Source: a bacterium
Lineage (GTDB): Bacteria; Patescibacteriota; Minisyncoccia; Phycocordibacterales; UBA918
DNA length: 18,704 bases
Direction: 5' to 3'
NCBI GenBank assembly: GCA_002710785.1
Contig: PAMC01000014.1
Span: 1 to 18,704 of the forward strand
Position 1 is the stretch's first letter. Every line of letters starts with the position of its first letter. The notes below the pieces were generated by a model. That model saw nothing but the letters and a program-made list of their open reading frames with translations. It had not been told where the DNA came from and ran no database searches. The position numbers and the translations under genes are program-made. Of the stretch, positions 13,655 through 18,666 are shown piece by piece.

Positions 13655-14769
13655 GGCAAGAGCTCGCCGCCTTGGTACTGCGCTTTGGTGTAGCGGCGCA
13701 TCGCCATTACCATACCTAACCCCAAGAAGGTGGTCATTAGGTGCGAACCGCCGTAACTTAAAAATGGCACGGTCGTTCCCGTTACTGGCAGGAGGCCGAT
13801 GTTCATGCCAATATGCACGAAAAAATGGCTAATAATAAGGATGGAAACGCCAGTGGCAAAGAGGCGCTCGAAGTTTGTGGCCCCCAAGACCGCGTGGTGT
13901 AGCAAGCGCCAGATCAAGACGCCAAAGAAAGCAAAGAGGACCAGCACCCCCACGAAACCCCATTCCTCGGCAAAAGCGGCAAAGATAAAGTCGGTTTCGT
14001 ACTCGGGTAAAAACTGCAACTTGCTCTGCGTGCCGTAGCCCACTCCCTTCCCCCAGACCTCTCCCGAACCAACCGCAATGGTCGACTGGTACGCGTTGTA
14101 CCCTGCCCCCTGGATATCCGAGAGCGGATCGACAAAGGTCATGATGCGCTGCTTCTGATAATCCTGGAAAGCAAACTGCCACATGAGCGCCAGTGCTGCC
14201 ACTCCGAGCACAAACACGGTGAGGAGGTGCCGGAACTTAATACCTGCCACCAAAATCATCCCAAACCAGACAAAGAATAGAATGATGGCCGAACCAAAGT
14301 CGGGCTGAATAAACACCAGCGCGAAAAGCGCAAAAGCGTAGAGCCCCGAGACTACGATGTGGCGAAAGTCGCCAATCAGCTCGTGGCGCTTCGAGAAGTA
14401 CTTAGCTAACACCGCAATTAGAACCAACTTAGCTGGGTCAGACGGCTGCAAGCTAAAGAGGCCAAGGTCGAACCGACTGCGTGCGCCGAGTGTCACCTCA
14501 CCTACAAACAAGACGAGCACTAACGCCACAAACGTGACGAGGTAGAGCACAAACGTGGTATTGCCAACGCGTAAAAAACGGTAGTCCGGGACCAGCGCCA
14601 ACAACATAACCGCCACACTAACTCCAATATTTACGAGCTGGCGCTCAAAAAACGTGTTGTCACCGACAAACGTATACATGGTGACGAGGCCAAACGCGGT
14701 TAACGCCAAGGCTGCTCCGACCAAAATCCAGTCAAAACCAGCAAAAAGGGTCCGAATACCGTGCTGCAT
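13651..14769 (-). CDS. rodA: RodA, SEDS-family peptidoglycan glycosyltransferase
   Basis: Multi-pass membrane polymerase that joins lipid II units into glycan strands during cell elongation. From the ATG at 14769 the protein is 372 aa, the usual RodA length; the frame is open further upstream, but the earlier Met is poor in family character and lies beyond a -10 box. Ten or so hydrophobic segments are visible. Family blocks are present: FSLQPSDPAKLVLIAVLAKY, FIQPDFGSAIILFFVWFGMI, YNAYQSTIAVGSGEVWGKGV, LQFLPEYETDFIFAAFAEEW, and at the end LPVTGTTVPFLSYGGSHLMT. RodA rather than FtsW is favoured by the short N-terminus and FLPEYETDFIFA. No penicillin-binding protein gene is in the window to pair with it. 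Confidence 0.95.
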   Translation of the reverse strand: MQHGIRTLFAGFDWILVGAALALTAFGLVTMYTFVGDNTFFERQLVNIGVSVAVMLLALVPDYRFLRVGNTTFVLYLVTFVALVLVLFVGEVTLGARSRFDLGLFSLQPSDPAKLVLIAVLAKYFSKRHELIGDFRHIVVSGLYAFALFALVFIQPDFGSAIILFFVWFGMILVAGIKFRHLLTVFVLGVAALALMWQFAFQDYQKQRIMTFVDPLSDIQGAGYNAYQSTIAVGSGEVWGKGVGYGTQSKLQFLPEYETDFIFAAFAEEWGFVGVLVLFAFFGVLIWRLLHHAVLGATNFERLFATGVSILIISHFFVHIGMNIGLLPVTGTTVPFLSYGGSHLMTTFLGLGMVMAMRRYTKAQYQGGELLP

Positions 14770-14775
14770 ATCGCT

Positions 14776-14804
14776 ATTGTACGGCAGTTGCGGAACCTCT
14801 CCAA
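14776..14804 (-). promoter_or_regulatory. Promoter of rodA, leaderless or nearly so
   Basis: On the minus strand TTGGAG (14799-14804) and TACAAT (14776-14781) are exactly 17 bp apart. The -10 box ends 6 nt before the rodA ATG at 14769, so the mRNA would begin at or next to the start codon. No ribosome binding site is possible. Confidence 0.65.
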
Positions 14805-14818
14805 ATAGACAGTTTTTA

Positions 14819-14847
14819 TTGTCCTGCCGTGCGCACCGCAGTGTAAT
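14819..14847 (+). promoter_or_regulatory. Promoter of the small membrane protein / pilin genes
   Basis: TTGTCC (14819-14824) and TGTAAT (14842-14847) are 17 bp apart, with the expected start near 14854 and the ATG at 14866. It is back to back with the rodA promoter in the same gap. Confidence 0.6.
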
Positions 14848-14865
14848 GCGGTAGCATGTAGGTAT

Positions 14866-15138
14866 ATGGTGAACGTACAGTTTGATGAACAGTACCCTAC
14901 CGTACGCAAACAACCCACGGTTAGTGCTAAAAGTGGCCCACTGATCTCACTGGTAATAAAGTTGGGTATCGCAAAAAACGCCCAGCAGGCCAACCTCATT
15001 CTCATTGGTGCGACTATAATCTTGGTCCTGATATTTTTACTTCTCCTCCGGTCTGGTGGAGGTGCCGAAGCAGTAATCTTAGACTCCAGCATCGACCCCG
15101 AGACTGGGCTTGAGTACGGCGTGCCACCAGCTCGCTAA
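14866..15138 (+). CDS. Small single-pass membrane protein upstream of a pilin
   Basis: A 90-aa protein of unknown family. Residues 1-35 are polar (MVNVQFDEQYPTVRKQPTVS...), a single membrane segment follows at about 44-61 (QANLILIGATIILVLIFLLL), and the C-terminal 28 residues are polar and Gly/Pro-containing (GGGAEAVILDSSIDPETGLE). The positive residues lie before the membrane segment, so the N-terminus is probably inside and the C-terminus outside. Only a weak purine-rich site precedes the ATG. The stop codon is 3 nt before the likely pilin start and in the same frame, so the two are certainly co-transcribed and possibly coupled. A role as a pilus accessory is inferred from position only. 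Confidence 0.72.
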   Translation: MVNVQFDEQYPTVRKQPTVSAKSGPLISLVIKLGIAKNAQQANLILIGATIILVLIFLLLLRSGGGAEAVILDSSIDPETGLEYGVPPAR

Positions 15139-15141
15139 GTT

Positions 15142-15684
15142 ATATACTACGAACGCTTCCGCTCAGAAAAAGGTTTTACACTCATCGAGTTATTGGTGGT
15201 AATTGCCATTATTGGCGTACTCGCGAGTGTAGTCTTGGCCTCGCTCAACACGGCCCGTAGTAAGGCTCGTGATGCCCAGCGCTTGAGCGATATACGTACT
15301 TTGCAAACCGCTATCGAAGCAGTGTATACCGAAACTGGCCAATACCCTAGCGGTAACTGGCAGTGCAGCGGCGATGCCGACTGGCAAACCTTCACCCTGA
15401 GCAGCGCCATCAGCTCGTGGCTGCCTCAACTACCAACTGACCCGACCAGTAATACCACCAGCGGTGGCGGCAGCTACCCATGGAACGGCTCAGGTAACTA
15501 CGGCTATTGTTACTTCGGCAACACCGGCGGTGACTGGCTTGGGCAAGCGTATATGGTGGTCTTCTTGCTCGAAAATCGCGACTTCGATCTTGATGCAATA
15601 GACGGCGTTACCAACTGCAGCGGGAGTACCTATAACTATGATGGCGAGGACGGCTACGTCATAACTTTGGGTACCAGCTGCTAA
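15142..15684 (+). CDS. Type IV pilin / pseudopilin, no canonical start codon
   Basis: The class III prepilin signal is unmistakable: a short charged leader ending SEKG|FTLIELLVVIAIIGVLAS, with the cleavage Gly, the Phe at +1 and the Glu at +5, then SVVLASLNTARSKARDAQRL, the N-terminal helix of major pilins and GspG-like pseudopilins. The exported domain (~130 residues) contains YTETGQYPSGNWQC and four cysteines, two of them near the end, allowing disulfides. No ATG, GTG or TTG lies between the upstream gene's TAA (15136-15138) and the signal; the best guess is ATA at 15142, giving 180 aa. A start at the in-frame TTG at 15193 would remove the signal and is rejected. Pili in Patescibacteria are thought to serve adhesion, DNA uptake or host contact. 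Confidence 0.85.
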   Translation: MYYERFRSEKGFTLIELLVVIAIIGVLASVVLASLNTARSKARDAQRLSDIRTLQTAIEAVYTETGQYPSGNWQCSGDADWQTFTLSSAISSWLPQLPTDPTSNTTSGGGSYPWNGSGNYGYCYFGNTGGDWLGQAYMVVFLLENRDFDLDAIDGVTNCSGSTYNYDGEDGYVITLGTSC

Positions 15685-17063
15685 CGTAGCGTTGGGAAGT
15701 TAGAATCTGTCTTGGGCACAATATCGATAACGGCTGCACCATCTTCACAAATGGCACCGGTGATGTCGCGGTAGATCTGGTCGATCTGGCTACGCGAAAG
15801 CGCTTGGTAGGCGAGGCCATCGGTAGCAATAGTGCGCACAAATTCCATATTAACCTGCTCACCTAAGCCAATTGCATAGACCTCAACCCCGGTGGCTTTA
15901 AGCTCCGCGGCGCGCGCAATCGCGTACTGCTCTGGCTCCTCATCGGGAGCGGTCGCCAGGCCGTCGGTTAGAATTACCATCACTTTACGCGCGTCTGGGT
16001 TTTTGGCGGCACTGGTGAAGAGCTCATCGGCACGCACAAACGCGTCGCCGGTATTGGTACTACCCTGCTCCTCGGCGGGGTCGATAGTGAGCGTCGAGAC
16101 GCGGCCGGCTACCGCTGCTGGGCTGGCAAACGACTCAATAGCCATCGCGTTTGTGGCAAACGTCACCAGGGCCGCTTGGTCGCGCTCTTGGAGACGCGCA
16201 ATAAACTGCTCCGCAGCAGCTTTTACCGAACTAATTGGTTCGGGTGGGTCAGCCTGATCGTTGTTCATGCTGCCCGATAGGTCGATAGCAACTACCACGT
16301 CGGTTGGTACCTCGCAGCTGCGCAGCGTCTTGGCGATTGGCTCTGGCCAGGTAAAGACCAGGTTGGCTTCCGAACGTGGAATAAAATCATCAACCACGGT
16401 CTGGCTCGCTGTGAGCGCATTGCCGTTAGCGTCAAATATTGTGGCAATCACCTCCACTTCCCCGGTTGGCGTGAGTGCGTTGTTTACAAGCGTGGCATCG
16501 AGGCGTGGCTGGGTGTCGGCGCCGGTGAGCTCACGCCGTACGAGATTAAACTGCTCGCGCCCTAGCTCAACCGGTAGCCATACCTCGGGCTGCTCAATAT
16601 CAATAAAGGTTTGGGTTGGTACACGACCGTCGGTAAAGATACGGCCCTCAAAAATTGGGTAGGCGCCATCTGGTGGTAAAAAGGTTACACCCGAGCGCTC
16701 GGTAATGAGACCCTCTTCGTCGTAGAGACTCATGGTGTAGCGCAGCTCAGGGGTGCCGATAGTTTCGTTAGGGTTCTCAACGTAGGCGACCGCATTGTAC
16801 TGCCCACTCACCACCTCAAAGCTGCGCGACCAGCGGACGATCGGGCTCTCGGCGTTAAAGGCGCACACGCGCAAGCAGCTACCATCGCAGTCGATGCCTG
16901 CTTCGTCGCCATTTTGTCGGCCGTCAAAACAGGTTGGAGCGGCATAGAAGTTGGCCAGGTACACCCAGTACATAAGGAGCAACAGCACAACCGAAAAACC
17001 GGTACCGTACTGTACCCGTCGCCAAAACGCCCACGGTCGCGCAATTGCCATCCCGTTAGACAC
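15681..17063 (-). CDS. Membrane-anchored von Willebrand factor A domain protein
   Basis: A 460-aa protein anchored by one N-terminal helix (GTGFSVVLLLLMYWVYLANF) with the rest outside the cell. Next comes CFDGRQNGDEAGIDCDGSC, a calcium-binding-like DGxxNGDExGxDCDG motif seen in extracellular repeats. Then a ~190-residue beta-rich region follows, then the vWA domain from about residue 258: DVVVAIDLSGSMNND carries the metal-site DxSGS, GSTNTGDAF the Thr, and VMVILTDGLA the Asp, so the MIDAS site looks complete. vWA domains mediate adhesion and protein contacts. The start is either GTG at 17063, inside an inverted repeat, or ATG at 17051, at its very edge (456 aa). It ends tail to tail with the pilin gene with a 4-nt overlap, suggesting a surface-structure locus. 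Confidence 0.9.
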   Translation of the reverse strand: MSNGMAIARPWAFWRRVQYGTGFSVVLLLLMYWVYLANFYAAPTCFDGRQNGDEAGIDCDGSCLRVCAFNAESPIVRWSRSFEVVSGQYNAVAYVENPNETIGTPELRYTMSLYDEEGLITERSGVTFLPPDGAYPIFEGRIFTDGRVPTQTFIDIEQPEVWLPVELGREQFNLVRRELTGADTQPRLDATLVNNALTPTGEVEVIATIFDANGNALTASQTVVDDFIPRSEANLVFTWPEPIAKTLRSCEVPTDVVVAIDLSGSMNNDQADPPEPISSVKAAAEQFIARLQERDQAALVTFATNAMAIESFASPAAVAGRVSTLTIDPAEEQGSTNTGDAFVRADELFTSAAKNPDARKVMVILTDGLATAPDEEPEQYAIARAAELKATGVEVYAIGLGEQVNMEFVRTIATDGLAYQALSRSQIDQIYRDITGAICEDGAAVIDIVPKTDSNFPTLR

Positions 17064-17155
17064 AGCGCATGGTCATTACCACGCAACTGACATTACTGTT
17101 TATAAATCGAACCATACTATTTATGTTCCGCGTATAGAAACTGTGTCTAACGGGA
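17051..17155. repeat. 105-bp element with 15-bp perfect terminal inverted repeats
   Basis: TCCCGTTAGACACAG (17051-17065) is exactly complementary to CTGTGTCTAACGGGA (17141-17155). The first ten bases and the flanking context (ATG just outside one end, TTG just outside the other) recur in the hairpin at 17615-17642. The element carries the start region of the vWA gene, and its AT-rich interior could supply that gene's promoter (TATAAA on the minus strand near 17100). It is either a small non-coding mobile element or a large operator/looped structure. Confidence 0.7.
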
Positions 17156-17177
17156 CAAGTATGAGTATTGTAGCAGA

Positions 17178-17235
17178 CCAAAAACTATTAAAGCCCGTCG
17201 CCGCACACTGCTCAGAGTGGCGCACGACGGGCTGG
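17178..17235 (-). terminator. Strong terminator of a minus-strand RNA
   Basis: AGCCCGTCG (17192-17200) pairs with CGACGGGCT (17225-17233), with an inner CACT/AGTG stem. On the minus strand it is followed by TTTAATAGTTTTT (17178-17190). No protein gene ends here, so it points to an untranslated RNA upstream (17236-17430). Confidence 0.85.
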
Positions 17236-17392
17236 TGGTCCCGAGCTAAATCAGTCTGAATTCGGGGAGCAGGCTGAAAGCTTTCGGTTAGGCACAAGGC
17301 CAATCAATGTGCGTACTCAGATTACTTCACCTATGCGTTCGGGTGTAAATACCTGTAATCTTTTGCGCATTTCGATTCCACCGGTGTTCTCT
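17236..17392 (-). ncRNA. Candidate structured non-coding RNA, family unknown
   Basis: About 160-200 nt on the minus strand, between a weak promoter-like pair (TTGCTC and TAATAG, 17 bp apart, near 17403-17425) and the terminator at 17178-17235. GGTGG near 17377-17381 can pair with CCACC near 17233-17237, enclosing a stem GATTAC/GTAATC (about 17319-17358), a small hairpin GGC/GCC, and CCCGA/TCGGG around 17241-17272. The stacking of helices and the absence of a reading frame favour an RNA. It lacks the SRP GGAAG loop and RNase P or tmRNA signature sequences. 6S RNA is possible by size but not shown. Confidence 0.4.
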
Positions 17393-17427
17393 AAGACTAT
17401 TAGACGCTTTTTTGTAAAAGAGCAACA

Positions 17428-17456
17428 CAAAAGCCGAGCGCAAGGCTCGGCTTTTG
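17428..17456. terminator. Bidirectional rho-independent terminator
   Basis: CAAAAGCCGAGC (17428-17439) pairs perfectly with GCTCGGCTTTTG (17445-17456) around GCAAG, flanked by A on one side and T on the other. It separates the 5S-like region from the candidate RNA to its left. Confidence 0.88.
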
Positions 17457-17614
17457 GATTGAAAACTTAAAGTTGGCGGTGACCTACTTTGACAAGTGAG
17501 TAAGCAAACGGGAGTTCACTCACGCTTGCGTTGCGAACGTAGTCAAAGCAAGCTTTGCTTACTCTGCACCAATAAAGGAGTACCATCGGCGCGACCGGGC
17601 TTAACTTCTGTTTG

Positions 17615-17642
17615 TCCCGTTAGAAACGAGTTTCTAACGGGA
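17615..17642. repeat. 13-bp perfect hairpin sharing ends with the 17051-17155 element
   Basis: TCCCGTTAGAAAC (17615-17627) and GTTTCTAACGGGA (17630-17642) pair without mismatch. Outside the arms it has TTG on the left and TG on the right, as does the reversed 17051-17155 element. This copy has almost no interior. It sits inside the 5S-like sequence. Confidence 0.8.
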
Positions 17643-17652
17643 TGTTCGGCCA

Positions 17653-17692
17653 CAGCACCAAATACCTCAGTTAAATGAGGTATTTGGTGCTG
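17653..17692. repeat. 17-bp perfect hairpin inside the 5S-like sequence
   Basis: CAGCACCAAATACCTCA (17653-17669) pairs exactly with TGAGGTATTTGGTGCTG (17676-17692) around a 6-nt loop. It interrupts the loop-C region of the degenerate 5S copy. No second copy of this arm was found in the window. Confidence 0.85.
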
Positions 17693-17712
17693 GGTAAAAA
17701 TGAGAACGGGTG

Positions 17713-17888
17713 AGAAAGCGTGGGACGCTTTTGCAAGAGGTTGCCTAGCATTTTCTTTAGAAAATGGTGACAACCTGAACAGCCGCTGTAAACAAGTTTG
17801 CTTTTACTGCATTCGTAAGATACAAGTATGCAAGCATCCATATACTTACTCATTGGTAAAAGTAAGCGGGACCCGAGGTGCTTACGAA
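17713..17888 (-). other. Hairpin-rich spacer between the two 5S sequences
   Basis: No gene found. It holds AAAGCGT/ACGCTTT (17715-17731), AGGTTG/CAACCT enclosing CATTTTCT/AGAAAATG (17738-17776), and a branched fold closed by TTCGTAAG/CTTACGAA (17813-17820 with 17880-17887) that encloses AAGTAT/ATACTT and GTAAGC/GCTTAC stems. On the minus strand it lies directly downstream of the 5S precursor stem. Confidence 0.55.
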
Positions 17889-18066
17889 CAAAAAACACTC
17901 ACAATTTATTTACCAATGCTGTGTGTTGGCGATGACCTACTCTGCCTCGCAAAGCGAAGTACCATCGGCGCGAGGTGGCTTAACTTCCGTGTTCGGAATG
18001 AGAACGGGTGTACCCCACCTGCTGAATCACCAACACACAATCTTCGTAAAATTGTGAGTGTTTTTT
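17889..18066 (-). promoter_or_regulatory. 19-bp precursor stem enclosing the 5S rRNA
   Basis: CAAAAAACACTCACAATTT (17889-17907) is exactly complementary to 18048-18066. It would fold the 5S precursor into one long stem, the kind of structure cut by RNase III-type enzymes during rRNA maturation. The processing role is inferred. Confidence 0.8.
17922..18037 (-). rRNA. rrf: 5S rRNA
   Basis: About 116 nt on the minus strand. The ends GTGTGTTGGTGAT and ATCGCCAACACAC form helix I, AGGTGG/CCACCT helix II, and the loop-C CCGAAC with GGAAGTTAAGC, GCGCCGATGGTA and GAGTAGGTCA are the classic conserved blocks. TTCGC/GCGAG forms helix IV. Everything needed for a functional 5S is present. It is enclosed by a 19-bp perfect inverted repeat (17889-17907 with 18048-18066) and lies downstream of a tRNA-like gene on the same strand. 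It is 17 kb upstream of the 16S start and so not in a 16S-23S-5S order with it. Confidence 0.95.
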
Positions 18067-18070
18067 GTCT

Positions 18071-18225
18071 TGAATACAGTGAAGTGGACCTCATCATAAT
18101 CAAGATGAGGAGTGGTCGATCCGGCGGGGCTCGAACCCGCGTCTTCAAAGCCGGGCGCCAAAAGCTTAAGGCAAAGCGTGCTCCCACCGTACACTAACGG
18201 ACCGTAAACCACTTCACTGTATTCA
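18071..18225 (-). promoter_or_regulatory. 17-bp precursor stem enclosing the tRNA-like gene
   Basis: TGAATACAGTGAAGTGG (18071-18087) is exactly complementary to CCACTTCACTGTATTCA (18209-18225). It begins 5 nt after the 5S precursor stem ends, so two separately enclosed RNAs lie in tandem. A further 7-bp hairpin (CCTCATC/GATGAGG, 18089-18110) sits between this stem and the tRNA 3' end. Confidence 0.78.
18113..18204 (-). tRNA. tRNA-like gene, 92 nt with CCA, anticodon unclear
   Basis: The minus strand gives a 7-bp acceptor (CGGTCCG with CGGATCG, one G-T pair), an encoded ACCA end, a perfect T arm (GCGGG-TTCGAGC-CCCGC) and a D arm GTGT/GCAC around ACGGTGGGA. The middle is not standard. At 92 nt it has class II length, but the anticodon region GCTT-TGCCTT-AAGC has a 4-bp stem and a 6-nt loop instead of 5 and 7, three bases separate acceptor and D stem, and the long arm that follows (positions 42-64) has no clean stem. 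GCC (Gly) and TAA (Leu) are the visible candidate triplets, neither well placed. It may be a divergent tRNA, one carrying an insertion, or a pseudogene. Confidence 0.6.
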
Positions 18226-18228
18226 AGG

Positions 18229-18252
18229 CTATGTATCATACATGATACATAG
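18229..18252. promoter_or_regulatory. Third copy of the TGTATCAT/ATGATACA palindrome
   Basis: CTATGTATCAT-AC-ATGATACATAG is a perfect 11-bp-arm palindrome. Its core matches the two palindromes at the TrpR-like gene. It lies 4 nt upstream of the tRNA precursor stem on the minus strand, where a repressor would block transcription of the tRNA/5S unit. Confidence 0.8.
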
Positions 18253-18271
18253 ATTGCATATCCTATTTTTT

Positions 18272-18517
18272 GTTTGAATGTCGGAAGAGGGTGAGGTGGA
18301 AGGGAGCCTCTCAGCGTAAGTGGTCAGCACCATCGCTCACCTGGTCAGACTTCACCGATGCGGATTACCGGCCCTTTACCGGGTTTTTCGCCCTACTGAC
18401 TTTGTTACTTTAGCTCGGCTGCAGACCGAAAAGCATTTAGTCATCTGTGCCTTGCGACACGCTTCGGACAACACCGATTACTGCTACCGTCACATCCACC
18501 TCTTTCGACATTCAAAC
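18272..18517. ncRNA. Candidate structured RNA of ~246 nt, strand and family uncertain
   Basis: GTTTGAATGTCG (18272-18283) pairs with CGACATTCAAAC (18506-18517), extended inwards by AGAGG/CCTCT with one non-Watson-Crick pair that is G-T on the plus strand but A-C on the minus. The interior has no reading frame of note and many short complementary blocks. T-rich sequence follows the stem on the plus strand (TTTTTC at 18518-18523), which with the G-T pair slightly favours the plus strand, whereas all neighbouring RNAs are on the minus strand. I found no SRP, RNase P, tmRNA or clear group I intron core. Confidence 0.4.
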
Positions 18518-18561
18518 TTTTTCATCATCACTCTTATCGTATTTTACTACTCAGTGGCTGG

Positions 18562-18666
18562 AAAATTACTCGAAGTGCGCGGCGCGCGAGGAGAATCGAG
18601 CGACTGGGGCAAGTGCCCAGGGAGCTCGCATTCTACCGATGCGCAACAAAGCAATTCGACAATTTT
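18562..18666. ncRNA. Candidate rod-shaped RNA at the right edge
   Basis: AAAATT-ac-TCGAA (18562-18574) faces TTCGA-c-AATTTT (18655-18666); inside lie GCGC/GCGC, then GAATCGAGC (18593-18601) with GCTCG-c-ATTC (18624-18633), then CTGGG/CCCAG at the tip. The result is one long bulged rod of about 105 nt. On the minus strand part of it (GCGCATCGGTAGAATGCG) resembles a tRNA D arm, but there is no valid T arm or CCA. The SRP RNA signature GGAAG is absent. The window ends 38 nt later. Confidence 0.35.

Larger units (their letters stand above)
17472..17712 (-). pseudogene. Degenerate 5S rRNA copy interrupted by perfect hairpins
   Basis: Blocks of the intact 5S at 17922-18037 recur in order: 17472-17490 (17 of 19 bases identical to 17925-17943), 17560-17609 (including GTACCATCGGCGCGA and GGCTTAACTTC), TTCGG at 17645-17649 and AATGAGAACGGGTG at 17699-17712. 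Between them are three insertions: ~72 nt at 17489-17560 closed by an 11-bp stem, a 13-bp hairpin at 17615-17642, and a 17-bp hairpin at 17653-17692. The two small hairpins flank the conserved loop-C CCGAAC on either side. Beyond 17712 the 5' third of 5S is absent and replaced by two more hairpins. The helix IV region carries a mismatch. It is therefore read as a pseudogene; an expanded functional 5S is not excluded. Confidence 0.7.

Noticed and set aside
17700..18197. 165-aa plus-strand frame
   Set aside because: It crosses the 5S rRNA and the tRNA-like gene antisense.
18272..18517. Group I intron
   Set aside because: Short blocks look similar to the catalytic core, but the P-Q-R-S order is not met and there is no interrupted host gene on both sides.
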